A stretch of DNA of 39,135 nucleotides from assembly GCA_945871005.1 (NCBI GenBank), contig CAMBUJ010000010.1, positions 1-39,135 on the forward strand, written 5' to 3'. How positions within the stretch are numbered: the stretch's first letter is position 1; every line of letters starts with the position of its first letter. The notes beneath the pieces were generated by a model, which saw only the letters and a list, made by a program, of their open reading frames with translations, ran no database searches and had not been told where the DNA came from. Source of the DNA: Opitutus sp. GAS368 (GTDB lineage: Bacteria > Verrucomicrobiota > Verrucomicrobiia > Opitutales > Opitutaceae). Made by a program: the position numbers and the translations under genes. Shown piece after piece: positions 22,613 through 33,076 of the stretch.

Positions 22613-23551
22613 ATGACGTTGGCCGATATCACCCAAGCGCTCCTCGCCTCCTACGAAACCGCAGGCGGCATCAACCATCTCGACGGCATCAACCTGCCCT
22701 CGGAGGACGCCGTGGATCGGCTTGCCACCGACTTCATGCACCTGCTGTTCCCCGGGTTCTTCGAGCCGCAGCCCGTGAGTAAAAAGGATGTACCCGCCCT
22801 CACCACCGCGCGGCTCGTCTCGATCCAAACCCGACTGGCCGACAACATCGAAAAGGCCCTGCGTCACGCCCGAGAAACGGAACCGGCCGCGCGCGCCGCC
22901 GCGTTGTCCATGCAGTTGCTCAGCCGCCTGCCCAACGTTCGCCAAATCGTGCAAACCGACGTTCAGGCCGCCTATGCCGGAGACCCCGCCGCCCGTAGCC
23001 TCGAGGAGATCATCCTGGCCTACCCCTGCGTGCTGGTCATCTCGCTACAGCGCATCGCCCATGAACTCTACCAACTGGGCGTCCCGTTGCTGCCGCGCAT
23101 GCTCACCGAATATGCCCATGAACGCACTGGCACCGACATCCACCCCGGGGCGCGGATCGGCAGCCACTTCTTCATCGACCACTGCACCGGCGTGGTCATC
23201 GGCGAGACGGCCACCATCGGCAACCACGTAAAAATCTACCAGGGAGTGACTCTCGGGGCGAAGTCCTTCGAGGTCGATAACGACGGCAACCCGATCAAAG
23301 GGGTCAAACGCCACCCCGACATCGAAGACCACGTGACGATCTACGCCCACGCCACCATCCTGGGCGGCAACACCCGCATCGGCGCCCACTCGATTGTCGG
23401 TGCCAATGTCTGGATCATGGAACCAGTCCCCGCCAACAGCATCGCTTACTTCAAAAACGAGAGCTTGGTGATCCGCTCCCGGCGCAAAACCGAAAAAGCC
23501 CTCGAGTCCGCCGAATCCAGCGAGATGCAGGCCTGGGACTGCTCGATCTAG
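22613..23551 (+). CDS. cysE: Serine O-acetyltransferase
   Basis: 312 residues from ATG 22613 (an ATG at 22583 would add ten). Transfers acetyl from acetyl-CoA to serine, the first step of cysteine synthesis. The C-terminal left-handed beta helix shows hexapeptide repeats (TDIHPGARIGSHFFIDHCTGVVIGETATIGNHVKIYQGVTLGA, then GGNTRIGAHSIVGANVWI), with the catalytic His in FIDHCTG. The N-terminal 160 residues are helical, longer than in the E. coli enzyme and like the plant/cyanobacterial-type long forms. Stands alone, followed by a strong hairpin. Confidence 0.9.
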   Translation: MTLADITQALLASYETAGGINHLDGINLPSEDAVDRLATDFMHLLFPGFFEPQPVSKKDVPALTTARLVSIQTRLADNIEKALRHARETEPAARAAALSMQLLSRLPNVRQIVQTDVQAAYAGDPAARSLEEIILAYPCVLVISLQRIAHELYQLGVPLLPRMLTEYAHERTGTDIHPGARIGSHFFIDHCTGVVIGETATIGNHVKIYQGVTLGAKSFEVDNDGNPIKGVKRHPDIEDHVTIYAHATILGGNTRIGAHSIVGANVWIMEPVPANSIAYFKNESLVIRSRRKTEKALESAESSEMQAWDCSI

Positions 23552-23558
23552 ACCGACG

Positions 23559-23591
23559 CCGGTGAAACTGGGGCTGTCCCCGTTTCACCGG
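23559..23591. other. Strong hairpin after cysE, no T tract
   Basis: Perfect 10-bp arms CCGGTGAAAC (23559-23568) and GTTTCACCGG (23582-23591) with an inner GGGG/CCCC pairing. It starts seven bases after the cysE stop. Without a T run it may protect the mRNA 3' end or be a repeated palindrome. Confidence 0.5.
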
Positions 23592-23607
23592 TGCAGTACC
23601 CGATAGC

Positions 23608-23665
23608 CACAAAAAAGGCCGGGGCTGGAAACCTGGCTTAAAGCCCTGGCTCCCCGCCCCGGCCT
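23608..23665 (-). terminator. glgC terminator (minus strand)
   Basis: Arms AGGCCGGGGC (23616-23625) and GCCCCGGCCT (23656-23665), with inner stem GGCTT/AAGCC. On the minus strand it is followed by TTTTTT and lies 16 bases beyond the glgC stop. Confidence 0.8.
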
Positions 23666-23681
23666 GCGTGAATGCAGCCGA

Positions 23682-24968
23682 TCAGATGACCGCGCCGCTG
23701 GGGATAATCGCTCCCTTGGGAACGACCAGCACGCCGTCGCGGATAATCACCCCGTGCGGGTACTCGCCGTCGGCTTTACCCGCCGAGGAGAGCTTCACGT
23801 TGTCGCCAATGCGGGCGTTTTTATCGATGATCGTGTGCGAGATCTCGCAGTTGCGACCGACGCCGATGTTAAACACCCCGCGCGCGGCATTGGCCGCCTG
23901 CTGCTCGGGAGTCTCGTAGTAATCCGCGCCCATCATCACGACTTCGGATAACTTGGTGCCTTCGCCGACGTAGGAACGAATACCGAGCACGCAGCGCTTG
24001 ATCGAGCAATCGGTAATAATCGAGCCATCGCCGATGACCGCGTGGTCGATGGCGCACTTGTTGAGCTTGGAGGCCGGCAGATAACGATCCTGGGTGTAGA
24101 TCGGCGCGGTCGGGTCAAAGAAGTTGAAGGGAGGCAGCGGGTCGGACAGCGCGAGGTTGGTGTCGAAGAACGCCTTCACGGTGCCGATATCCTCCCAGTA
24201 GCCTTCGAAAATGTGAGCGAACAGACGCTTTTTACCGAGCAGCGACGGGATGACCTCTTTACCGAAGTCAGTCATGTTGTTGTCGAGCGCGTCGGCCAAA
24301 ACCTGGCGGTTGAAAACGTAGATACCCATCGACGCGAGGCAGTGCTTTTCGCCCGTGGAGGAGTGCAGCGAGGCCTCCAACTTGGGGCTGAGCGTCAGCC
24401 CTTGGATGACGGCCGGATCCTTCGGCTTCTCGACGAAGCGGTTCACCGACAGGTCATCGTTGACCTGCATCAGGCCCAGACCCTCGACCTTTGAAACGGG
24501 GAAAGGAATCGCCGCGATGCTCACGTCCGCCTTGCTGGCGATGTGGTCCGCGATGATTTTGCGGAAGTCCATCCGGTAGAGCTGGTCGCCCGAAAGGATC
24601 AGCACCAGATCATGGGGGAAGCTGCGGAAATGCTGGAGATTGCGACGGACCGCGTCGGCCGTGCCCTGGTACCAGTTGGTGTTTTTCTCGGTCTGCTCGG
24701 CAGAGAGGATATCCACAAAGCCACCACCGAACGGGTCGAAATTGTAGGTGCTCTGGGTGTGGCGGTGGAGCGAGGCGGTGTGGAACTGCGTGAGCAGGAA
24801 GATCCGATTGATGTCGGAGTTGATGCAGTTGCTGATCGGGATGTCGACCAGACGGTACTTGCCCGCGAGGGGGACAGCCGGTTTGCACCGCTCCATGGTC
24901 AACGGATAGAGACGCGAGCCGCGCCCGCCGCCCATGACTACCGCCAAGACTTTTTTCTGCATGCTCAT
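23682..24968 (-). CDS. glgC: Glucose-1-phosphate adenylyltransferase
   Basis: 428 residues. Makes ADP-glucose from ATP and glucose 1-phosphate for glycogen synthesis. N-terminal nucleotidyltransferase: GGGRGSRLYPLTMERCKPAVPLAGKYRLVDIPISNCINS (13-52), catalytic SGDQLYRMDF, substrate site FVEKPKDP and GIYVF; C-terminal left-handed beta helix of hexapeptides (about 310-428) that forms the allosteric domain. The DQLYRMDF and YRLVDIPISNCINS stretches resemble plant and cyanobacterial enzymes as much as enteric ones. Divergent from glmS across a 116-bp gap. Confidence 0.95.
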   Translation of the reverse strand: MSMQKKVLAVVMGGGRGSRLYPLTMERCKPAVPLAGKYRLVDIPISNCINSDINRIFLLTQFHTASLHRHTQSTYNFDPFGGGFVDILSAEQTEKNTNWYQGTADAVRRNLQHFRSFPHDLVLILSGDQLYRMDFRKIIADHIASKADVSIAAIPFPVSKVEGLGLMQVNDDLSVNRFVEKPKDPAVIQGLTLSPKLEASLHSSTGEKHCLASMGIYVFNRQVLADALDNNMTDFGKEVIPSLLGKKRLFAHIFEGYWEDIGTVKAFFDTNLALSDPLPPFNFFDPTAPIYTQDRYLPASKLNKCAIDHAVIGDGSIITDCSIKRCVLGIRSYVGEGTKLSEVVMMGADYYETPEQQAANAARGVFNIGVGRNCEISHTIIDKNARIGDNVKLSSAGKADGEYPHGVIIRDGVLVVPKGAIIPSGAVI

Positions 24969-25084
24969 AAGAGTAGGAATCGAGAACTAGGGTTAGAGAC
25001 AACTAGGGTTAAGGGATCAGGGTATAACCTTGCTCCACGCTTAAAGCCCCCCGTAAATTCGCGAGCTTAAACCTGTAAATATTT

Positions 25085-26938
<1,854 letters not shown>

Positions 26939-26945
26939 TTTTTGA

Positions 26946-27028
26946 AGTAGCGGGTAGCGAGTAGTGAGTAGCGAGCATGCTCCGATCTCCGGACTACTCG
27001 CTACCCGCTACTCACTACTAGCTACTGA
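26946..27028. repeat. Heptanucleotide inverted repeat, glmS-trpE spacer
   Basis: Left arm: GTAGCGG, GTAGCGA, GTAGTGA, GTAGCGA (26947-26974) in 7-bp register. Right arm: CTACTCG, CTACCCG, CTACTCA, CTACTAG, CTACTGA (26994-27028), the complementary orientation. A perfect 20-bp inverted repeat results: AGTAGCGGGTAGCGAGTAGT (26946-26965) with its complement at 26993-27012. A 10-bp palindrome GAGCATGCTC lies in the loop. No T tract. Confidence 0.95.
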
Positions 27029-27051
27029 TCCCCCTGCTACTTTTTCCCTCC

Positions 27052-28554
27052 ATGAACATTTTCCCCCGCCGCGAGGACTTCCTTAAACTCGCCACCCAGG
27101 GCAACGTCATCCCGGTTTACGCCGACCTGATGGCGGATTTCGAGACACCCGTCTCCGCCTACGCCAAGCTCAAGGCCGCCGGCCCTTCCTACCTGCTCGA
27201 GTCGGTCGAGGGCGGTGAACAACTCTCCCGCTACAGCTTCATCGGCTGCCGACCGCGCAAGATCTTCATCTGCGGACCACAGACCACCGAGATTCGCATC
27301 CCCGCGCAATCAGGCCAACCCGCACGCACCGAGACCGTAGCCACCCCGCAGGATCCGCTCACCTTGATCGAGGCCGAGATGGCCGGCCACCATCCCGTGA
27401 GTCTGCCCGGCCTACCGCGATTCACCGGTGGCGCCGTCGGCTTCATCGGCTACGAATACGTCACCCGCATCGAGCCCACTGTACCGGCCGCAGCCAAGGA
27501 CGAGCTCGGCATGCCGCTGCTCTATTTCATGCTGTCGGACTCCTTGCTCATTTTCGACCGCGCCAAACAAACCCTGCGTCTTTGCGTCAACGCCCACCTG
27601 CGCACCGCCGCCGATCCTGCCGCTGCCTACGACGCCGCCGTGGCCGAACTCCAGTCACTCTTTGCCCTACTGCGCGAGCCGCGCGCCCTTGCCCCTGCCC
27701 CGCTCGTGGAAACCGGCGTGGTGGCCGTGCCCCCAGGCAACTTCACTCAAACCGCCTTCGAGGCCGTGGTTGAAGGCACCAAGGAGTTCATCCGCTCGGG
27801 CGACATTATCCAGATCGTGCCCTCGCAGCGCTTCACCCAGCCGTTCACCAAAACCCCACTCGACCTCTACCGCGCGCTGCGCACGGTCAACCCGTCGCCC
27901 TACATGTTCATCCTCGAGACCGAGGATTTCGCGATCGTCGGAGCCTCCCCCGAAGTGCACGTGCGTCTGACCGACGGGTTGGTGGAGATCCGCCCGATCG
28001 CCGGAACGCGCAAACGCGGGCTCACTCATGCCGACGACCTAGCACTGGAAAAAGACCTGCTCGCCGACGAAAAAGAGCGTGCCGAGCACCTCATGCTCGT
28101 TGACCTCGCCCGCAACGACATCGGCCGGGTATGCGAATTTGGCAGCGTAACCGTGCCCGAGATGATGGTCATCGAGCGCTATTCGCACGTCATGCACATC
28201 GTCTCCCAAGTGGAGGGCAAGATCGCCAAGGACAAGACCGCCTACGACCTGCTGCGCGCCACCTTCCCCGCCGGCACCGTGAGCGGCGCACCCAAGATCC
28301 GCGCCATGCAGCTCATCGCCCAGAACGAGCCCTCCCAGCGCGGCTTTTATGCGGGTGCACTCGGCTACTTTGGCTACGACGGCAACAGCGACACCTGCAT
28401 CATGCTGCGCACCTCGCTGATCAAAGACGGCCGCATCCACATTCAAGCCGGGGCAGGCGTCGTGGCCGACTCCGTACCGACTTCGGAATACCAGGAAACC
28501 GTCAACAAGGCGTCAGCCCTGTTCAAGGCCGTCGCCATGGCCGAGCAGTTTTAA
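27052..28554 (+). CDS. trpE: Anthranilate synthase component I
   Basis: 500 residues. Makes anthranilate from chorismate, first step of tryptophan synthesis, with the TrpG glutaminase subunit (not in the window). The N-terminal domain keeps the feedback motif LLESVEGGEQLSRYSFIG (about 45-62), so tryptophan inhibition is likely. Chorismate-binding domain: PSPYMFILE, PIAGTRKRG, ERAEHLMLVDLARNDIGRV, FPAGTVSGAPKIRAMQLI. Normal length. Single unit with a good terminator. Confidence 0.95.
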   Translation: MNIFPRREDFLKLATQGNVIPVYADLMADFETPVSAYAKLKAAGPSYLLESVEGGEQLSRYSFIGCRPRKIFICGPQTTEIRIPAQSGQPARTETVATPQDPLTLIEAEMAGHHPVSLPGLPRFTGGAVGFIGYEYVTRIEPTVPAAAKDELGMPLLYFMLSDSLLIFDRAKQTLRLCVNAHLRTAADPAAAYDAAVAELQSLFALLREPRALAPAPLVETGVVAVPPGNFTQTAFEAVVEGTKEFIRSGDIIQIVPSQRFTQPFTKTPLDLYRALRTVNPSPYMFILETEDFAIVGASPEVHVRLTDGLVEIRPIAGTRKRGLTHADDLALEKDLLADEKERAEHLMLVDLARNDIGRVCEFGSVTVPEMMVIERYSHVMHIVSQVEGKIAKDKTAYDLLRATFPAGTVSGAPKIRAMQLIAQNEPSQRGFYAGALGYFGYDGNSDTCIMLRTSLIKDGRIHIQAGAGVVADSVPTSEYQETVNKASALFKAVAMAEQF

Positions 28555-28581
28555 GCCCCAAACCACAGCGGCGATCCGCAC

Positions 28582-28613
28582 AGCCCCGAGGCAAACGTCT
28601 CGGGGCTTTTTTT
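28582..28613 (+). terminator. trpE terminator
   Basis: Arms AGCCCCGAG (28582-28590) and CTCGGGGCT (28599-28607) followed by seven T. Confidence 0.9.
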
Positions 28614-28616
28614 CGC

Positions 28617-29546
28617 CTAAAGATCGCCCTGCTCCACCACCCGGCCGAAGTCCTGAGTCACGGCCTCACACAAGCCGGCGAAGGTTTCCTCCGCCAGCGG
28701 CAGCTTGCGCCCCTTCAGGAACGAAACGCCCCAGCGTCGCTTGAGTTTACGCTTTCCTAGGGGCAACGAAACCAACACGCCCTTGGCCAGCTCATCCCGC
28801 GCAATCCAAGGAGACAGCACCCCCGCCCCCATACCAATTTTCACCAACTCCTTGATCGCCTCCATACTGCCCAGCTCGATTACGTTTTTCAGCTCGATGC
28901 CCTCCTCACGAAAATACTTATCCACCATCCTAAAGGTGTAACTGTTCTTGTTGTAGAGGATCAGGCTCTCGGCCCCGATCGCCTCGGCCGGAGCCCGCCG
29001 CTTGGCCGCCCAGGGGTGCATCGGTGAAACCAGAAACTTGAGCTCGTCCTCAAACAACGGCCTAAACACCAAATCCGCCGCGTTCGCCTCGGACTCCAGG
29101 GTGAGCGCAATATCCACCTGATTACTGCGCAACAGTTCCATTTGCCGCGGATGGTCGCCGGATTCGATTTTGATCAGGCAGGAGGGAAAGCTCTGTTTGA
29201 ATTCGCGCAGCACCGTAGGAAGGATGTGGTGACAGGCGGTCGTGCTGGCCCCCACCCGCAAGCGGCCCTGCCCCCAATTCTGCAATTCCTCGAGTGCGGT
29301 GCGCGCATCCTGCATCTCCCGCAAGATGCGCTCGGCATGGGGCATCAACTGTTCGCCCCCCTGCGTCAGGTGTACGCGTTTGCCCACCCGATCAAAAAGA
29401 CGCACCCCGGCATCACGCTCCAAGGTCTTGATCGTATGGCTCACCGCCGACTGGGTCAGAAACAGGTCCTTGGCCGCCAAGGTGAAACTCCCCCGTCGGG
29501 CCAGAGTTACAAAGGCAAGCAGCTGCCGACTATCGAGCGTACTCAT
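28617..29546 (-). CDS. LysR-family transcription regulator, likely for nitrogen genes
   Basis: 309 residues from ATG 29546 (the frame runs 78 bases further upstream but without family sequence). N-terminal winged HTH: MSTLDSRQLLAFVTLARRGSFTLAAKDLFLTQSAVSHTIKTLERDAGVRLFDR; the rest is the two-lobe substrate-sensing domain (about 90-300). It is divergent from the nitrate/cyanate transport operon across 103 bp, the usual position for a LysR regulator of its neighbour. The likely effector is a nitrogen metabolite, by analogy with NtcB and CynR; not shown. Confidence 0.88.
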   Translation of the reverse strand: MSTLDSRQLLAFVTLARRGSFTLAAKDLFLTQSAVSHTIKTLERDAGVRLFDRVGKRVHLTQGGEQLMPHAERILREMQDARTALEELQNWGQGRLRVGASTTACHHILPTVLREFKQSFPSCLIKIESGDHPRQMELLRSNQVDIALTLESEANAADLVFRPLFEDELKFLVSPMHPWAAKRRAPAEAIGAESLILYNKNSYTFRMVDKYFREEGIELKNVIELGSMEAIKELVKIGMGAGVLSPWIARDELAKGVLVSLPLGKRKLKRRWGVSFLKGRKLPLAEETFAGLCEAVTQDFGRVVEQGDL

Positions 29547-29564
29547 ACATGAAGCCTTCTCATC

Positions 29565-29578
29565 GTTTTCATTAAAAC
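29565..29578. promoter_or_regulatory. Candidate operator in the LysR/NasS intergenic region
   Basis: GTTTT-CATT-AAAAC is a perfect 5-bp inverted repeat with a 4-base spacer, 18 bases from the LysR start. It is the only clear dyad in the 103-bp divergent gap, so it is a candidate LysR site; the T-N11-A core is not textbook. Confidence 0.35.
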
Positions 29579-29649
29579 AAACAGAAGCATTTCTTAGGCC
29601 AGCGGGGGTGAGTTGGCATGTCATCAGCTAAAGTAACGGTTATCCACGC

Positions 29650-30738
29650 ATGCCGTCCCTTCGCCCAATGAAACCCCGCTCCTCCGCCGCGCATACCGCG
29701 CTGCGCATCGGTTTCATCGCGCTCAATGACGCCGCCCCGATCATCGTGGCACAGGAACACGGTTTTTTTAAAAAACACGGCTTGGCGGTCACCCTAAGCC
29801 GCGAAGTCGGCTGGGCGACCATCCGCGACAAAGTCATCCACCGTGAGCTGGATGCCGCCCATGCCCTCGGTGCGATGCTCATCAGCACCCGCCTCGGCAT
29901 CAACTGCCTGCCGACCGACTGCCTGACCGCCTTTGTCCTAAACACCAACGGCAACTGCATCACCCTTTCCGAGGAACTCTGGCAGCGCGGCGTGCGCGAT
30001 GCCCGCTCGCTGCGCGATGAAATCGTGCGCTCTCGGCACGAGCGCACCTACGTCTTCGGCGTCGTTTTCGCCCATTCCGCCCAACGCATCCTGCTCTGCG
30101 ACTGGTTGCGCAGCGGCGGGATCGACCCGGAAAAGGACGTGCGCATCGTGATCGTTCCGCCCCCCCAGCTTTTCAGGAATTTGGCTGCCGGTACCATTGA
30201 CGGCTACTGTGTGGGCGACCCGTGGAACTCCCTCGCGGTGCGCGAAAAAATCGGCTGGTGCCCCGACCTCAGCCCAACCCTCGCCACCGGTCACGCCGAA
30301 AAGGTGCTGATGGTATTAAACGACTTCGCCGAGACCCGCGCTGACGAACACTTCGCTCTCGTGGCCGCCCTGGCCGAAGCCGCCGCGCTCTGCGACCAAC
30401 CCGCTTTCCGTCCCGAACTCAGCACCCTGCTTGCCCGTAAGGAGTACCTCAACGTCCCCGCCCGCGTCATCCAATCGAGTTTGGTTGGCCCGTTCGAGGC
30501 CGGCCACAACACCCGTTTTCCCGCCGCCGACTTCATTCAGTTTCACCGTGACGGAGCCAACGATCCAACCGAAGCCAAGGCCTCCTGGCTGATCGAGGGA
30601 TTTAAACGCAATCGCTTCCTGCCCGCAGGCGTGACCCTGCCCGCCGACTTAGGCCCAAAAACTTTCCGTTCCGACCTCCACCATCTCGCACTGAAAACCG
30701 CTAAAATTGAAATCAACCATGAGCTCCTCCACGCCTGA
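29650..30738 (+). CDS. NasS-like cytosolic nitrate/nitrite sensor (NrtA family, no signal peptide)
   Basis: 362 residues. The fold is that of NrtA/CmpA periplasmic binding proteins (LRIGFIALNDAAPIIVAQEHGFFKKHGLAVTL, GTIDGYCVGDPWNSLAVREKIGW), but there is no signal peptide, so it is cytoplasmic. Such proteins (NasS) bind nitrate or nitrite and release the antiterminator NasT. No NasT (ANTAR protein) is visible in the window. It overlaps the next gene by 20 bases. First gene of the operon. An alternative start is ATG 29668. Confidence 0.8.
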   Translation: MPSLRPMKPRSSAAHTALRIGFIALNDAAPIIVAQEHGFFKKHGLAVTLSREVGWATIRDKVIHRELDAAHALGAMLISTRLGINCLPTDCLTAFVLNTNGNCITLSEELWQRGVRDARSLRDEIVRSRHERTYVFGVVFAHSAQRILLCDWLRSGGIDPEKDVRIVIVPPPQLFRNLAAGTIDGYCVGDPWNSLAVREKIGWCPDLSPTLATGHAEKVLMVLNDFAETRADEHFALVAALAEAAALCDQPAFRPELSTLLARKEYLNVPARVIQSSLVGPFEAGHNTRFPAADFIQFHRDGANDPTEAKASWLIEGFKRNRFLPAGVTLPADLGPKTFRSDLHHLALKTAKIEINHELLHA

Positions 30739-32008
30739 TTCACTTAACTTGGGCCGCCTCAACCGCCGAGCCTTCTTCACTACGGCCGCCAAGGGCCTCG
30801 GCGCCGCCGCCTTGCTCTCCAACCTGCCCAAGGGCTGGTCCGCTCCCGATGTAGGCACCTCCGAGGCCCCCGAATCGCCCAACGTGAACTTCGGCATGAT
30901 CGCCCTCACCGATTGCTCGCCCATCGTCATCGCTCACGAAAAGGGCCTGTTCAAGAAATACGGTATCAACTCCACCGTGACCAAGGGCGCCAACTGGGCC
31001 GCCATTCGCGACAGCCTCTCATCCGGCTCGATTCAGGCCACCCACATGCTCACCGGCATGCCCTTCGCCTCGACCATGGGCCTACTCGGTTCTCCGAAGA
31101 AACCCATGATTATTCCGTGGCTGATGAACCGCAACGGCCAGGCCATCACCCTCAAGCAGGAGTGGAACGGCAAGGTCGGCGCCGACCCGAAGGCCATCAA
31201 GCCGTTCGCCGATGCCGCCAAGGCCAAGGGCGAGCCGCTCACCTTCGCAATGACCTTCCCGCCCGGCACCCACGCCATGTGGATGCGTTACTACCTGGCC
31301 GCCGGCGGCATCCACCCGGACACCGATGTCAGCCTGATCACCGTCCCGCCCGCCCAGATGGTCGCCAACATGAAGATCGGCAAAATGGACGGCTTCTGCG
31401 TCGGCGAGCCCTGGGGCGCCCGCTCCATCGCCGACAAAATCGGCTACACCTCGGTCACCACTCAGGACCTCTGGAAGGACCACCCCGAGAAGGTCTGCGC
31501 CTTTACCGAGGAGTTCGCCGAAAAGAACCCGAAGACCGTCAAGGCCGTCCTCAAGGCGCTGCACGAAGCCAGCGTCTGGCTCGACGACATGGCCAACCGC
31601 GCCGAGCAGTGCGAAATCGTCTCCAAGGCGACCTACATCAACTGCCCGCCGAGCATCATTCTCGGCCGCCTTATGGGCGACCTCGACTACGGTGACGGCC
31701 GCAAGGTCAAGGACGAGTACTACATGCACTTCAGCAAGCGGAACTGTAACTACCCGCAGCCCAAATACGGCACCTGGTGGCTCTCGCAGTTCCGCCGTTG
31801 GGGCATGGTCACCGGCGCGCCCGACTACGAGGGCATCGTCAAAAAGGTCATGCGCACCGATATCTACGAGGAAGCCATGAAGGAAATCGGCTATGTGCAC
31901 GGCGGCCTCGACAACTCCAAGGAGACCCTCTTCGACGGCGTCACCTTCGATCCCGCTGATCCCGAGGGCTACGCGAAGTCCTTCGCGATTAATAGCATCA
32001 AGGGATGA
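30719..32008 (+). CDS. nrtA: ABC transporter substrate-binding protein, NrtA/CynA type, Tat-exported
   Basis: 429 residues from ATG 30719. The N-terminus has a twin-arginine signal (LNRRAFFTTAAKGLGAAALLSN), so it is exported folded. The rest matches the nitrate/bicarbonate/cyanate binding family: VNFGMIALTDCSPIVIAHEKGLFKKYGINSTVTKGANWAAIRD, FPPGTHAMWMRYYLAAGGIHPDTDV, GKMDGFCVGEPWGARSIADKIGYT. Start overlaps the NasS-like stop; stop overlaps the next start (ATGA at 32005-32008). Substrate may be nitrate/nitrite or cyanate; cyanase lies downstream and NirA further on. Confidence 0.85.
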   Translation: MSSSTPDSLNLGRLNRRAFFTTAAKGLGAAALLSNLPKGWSAPDVGTSEAPESPNVNFGMIALTDCSPIVIAHEKGLFKKYGINSTVTKGANWAAIRDSLSSGSIQATHMLTGMPFASTMGLLGSPKKPMIIPWLMNRNGQAITLKQEWNGKVGADPKAIKPFADAAKAKGEPLTFAMTFPPGTHAMWMRYYLAAGGIHPDTDVSLITVPPAQMVANMKIGKMDGFCVGEPWGARSIADKIGYTSVTTQDLWKDHPEKVCAFTEEFAEKNPKTVKAVLKALHEASVWLDDMANRAEQCEIVSKATYINCPPSIILGRLMGDLDYGDGRKVKDEYYMHFSKRNCNYPQPKYGTWWLSQFRRWGMVTGAPDYEGIVKKVMRTDIYEEAMKEIGYVHGGLDNSKETLFDGVTFDPADPEGYAKSFAINSIKG

Positions 32009-32265
32009 GCCCCACCGGTCGCCTGATTCAGCGCGCGCTCGCCGATCCCTCCGTCTGGGCCCGGGCTGCCAAGCTCGGGCTCAGCGTGGGTCTCGTGCAG
32101 GCCGCGCTCAATCAGGGCGACCACTGGTTCAACCACCGCGTGGATGCCATCGTTGTCCTCAAGACCGTCCTGTCCCCATTAATCACCTTTTCCGTAGCGC
32201 TCTGCTCGTCGGTCGCCACCCGCGTCGAAAGCCTTAAATCCACCCGAACCAACACCACTTTATGA
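32005..32265 (+). CDS. nrtS: NrtS-like small membrane protein (nitrate/nitrite transporter family)
   Basis: 86 residues, with two hydrophobic segments (AKLGLSVGLVQAALNQG and VVLKTVLSPLITFSVALCSS). The ALNQGD turn and the KTVLSPLITFSVALCSSVA second helix match what I know of NrtS, a small two-helix protein that transports nitrate and nitrite in marine cyanobacteria and others. It sits between the binding protein and permease genes with ATGA overlaps on both sides, so it is made together with the ABC system. Recognition is by pattern and length. Confidence 0.65.
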   Translation: MSPTGRLIQRALADPSVWARAAKLGLSVGLVQAALNQGDHWFNHRVDAIVVLKTVLSPLITFSVALCSSVATRVESLKSTRTNTTL

Positions 32266-33071
32266 ACAGTCAGAAATTCGATCACTTCGTCCGCCGCTTC
32301 GTGGATTTGATTCTCCTTCCGTGCATCGGACTGGGTATTGTCCTCGTGCTTTGGTCGATCTCCAGCGCCACCTGGGCCAAGGAACTCCCCTCGCCCACCA
32401 AGACCTGGGAAGCCAGCAAACCATACGTGGTCGAACCGTTCGCCAAACGAGGAGAGATGGACCAGGGCATTTTGCGCTTCACCTGGTATTCCCTGCAGCT
32501 CGTCGCCAAGGGCTACGTGATCGCCCTGCTCATCGGCACGCCCATCGGCTTCTTCCTGGGTCTCTCCAAGACCTTCACCAAAATTTTCGATCCGCTGATC
32601 CAAATCCTTCGGCCGGTTTCGCCGCTGGCGTGGCTGCCGCTCGGATTGGTTCTCTTCATCAGTATGGGTAAGGAGGCCGGCACCTATGGCGCGCTGTTCA
32701 CCATCGCCATCTGCTCGATGTGGCCAACCGTCCTCAACACCGCCGTCGGGGTCCGTGCCGTTCCGCAGGACTACCTCAATGTCGGCCGCGTGCTGAAACT
32801 CTCCCGCTGGAAGACGCTCACCACGATTCTGCTGCCGGCCACCCTGCCCTACATGTTTACCGGCTTTCGCCTGAGCCTGGGCATCTCCTGGCTGGTGATT
32901 GTCGCCGCCGAAATGCTCACCGGCACCCCCGGCGTAGGCGGCTTCCTCTGGCAGGAATACAACAGCCTCATTTATGAACACATCATCCTGTCGATTATCG
33001 TCATCGGCGTGGTCGGTTTCATCCTCGACCGCCTGATGAGCCTGGTGGAAAGCCGCTTCAAGACCGCCTGA
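32262..33071 (+). CDS. nrtB: ABC transporter permease, NrtB/CynB type
   Basis: 269 residues, about six membrane helices. BPD_transp_1 domain with the EAA-loop region ([41 protein letters not shown]), the contact for the ATPase. [16 protein letters not shown] and [19 protein letters not shown] are typical of the nitrate/bicarbonate/taurine permeases. Start overlaps the NrtS-like stop; six bases separate it from the first ATPase. Confidence 0.88.
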   Translation: MNSQKFDHFVRRFVDLILLPCIGLGIVLVLWSISSATWAKELPSPTKTWEASKPYVVEPFAKRGEMDQGILRFTWYSLQLVAKGYVIALLIGTPIGFFLGLSKTFTKIFDPLIQILRPVSPLAWLPLGLVLFISMGKEAGTYGALFTIAICSMWPTVLNTAVGVRAVPQDYLNVGRVLKLSRWKTLTTILLPATLPYMFTGFRLSLGISWLVIVAAEMLTGTPGVGGFLWQEYNSLIYEHIILSIIVIGVVGFILDRLMSLVESRFKTA

Positions 33072-33076
33072 GCATC

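Noticed and set aside
24985-25011. AACTAGGGTTA direct repeat as a fifth heptamer locus
   Set aside because: The two copies are 16 bases apart and do not keep a 7-bp register, so it does not belong to the heptamer set.
24969-25084. glmS ribozyme upstream of glmS
   Set aside because: The 116-bp gap is short, shared with the divergent glgC, and shows no ribozyme core; it only has an 11-bp direct repeat AACTAGGGTTA at 24985 and 25001.
29614-29629. Sigma-54 promoter (TGGCAT...) before the NasS-like gene
   Set aside because: The -12 part does not match TTGC and the spacing is uncertain.
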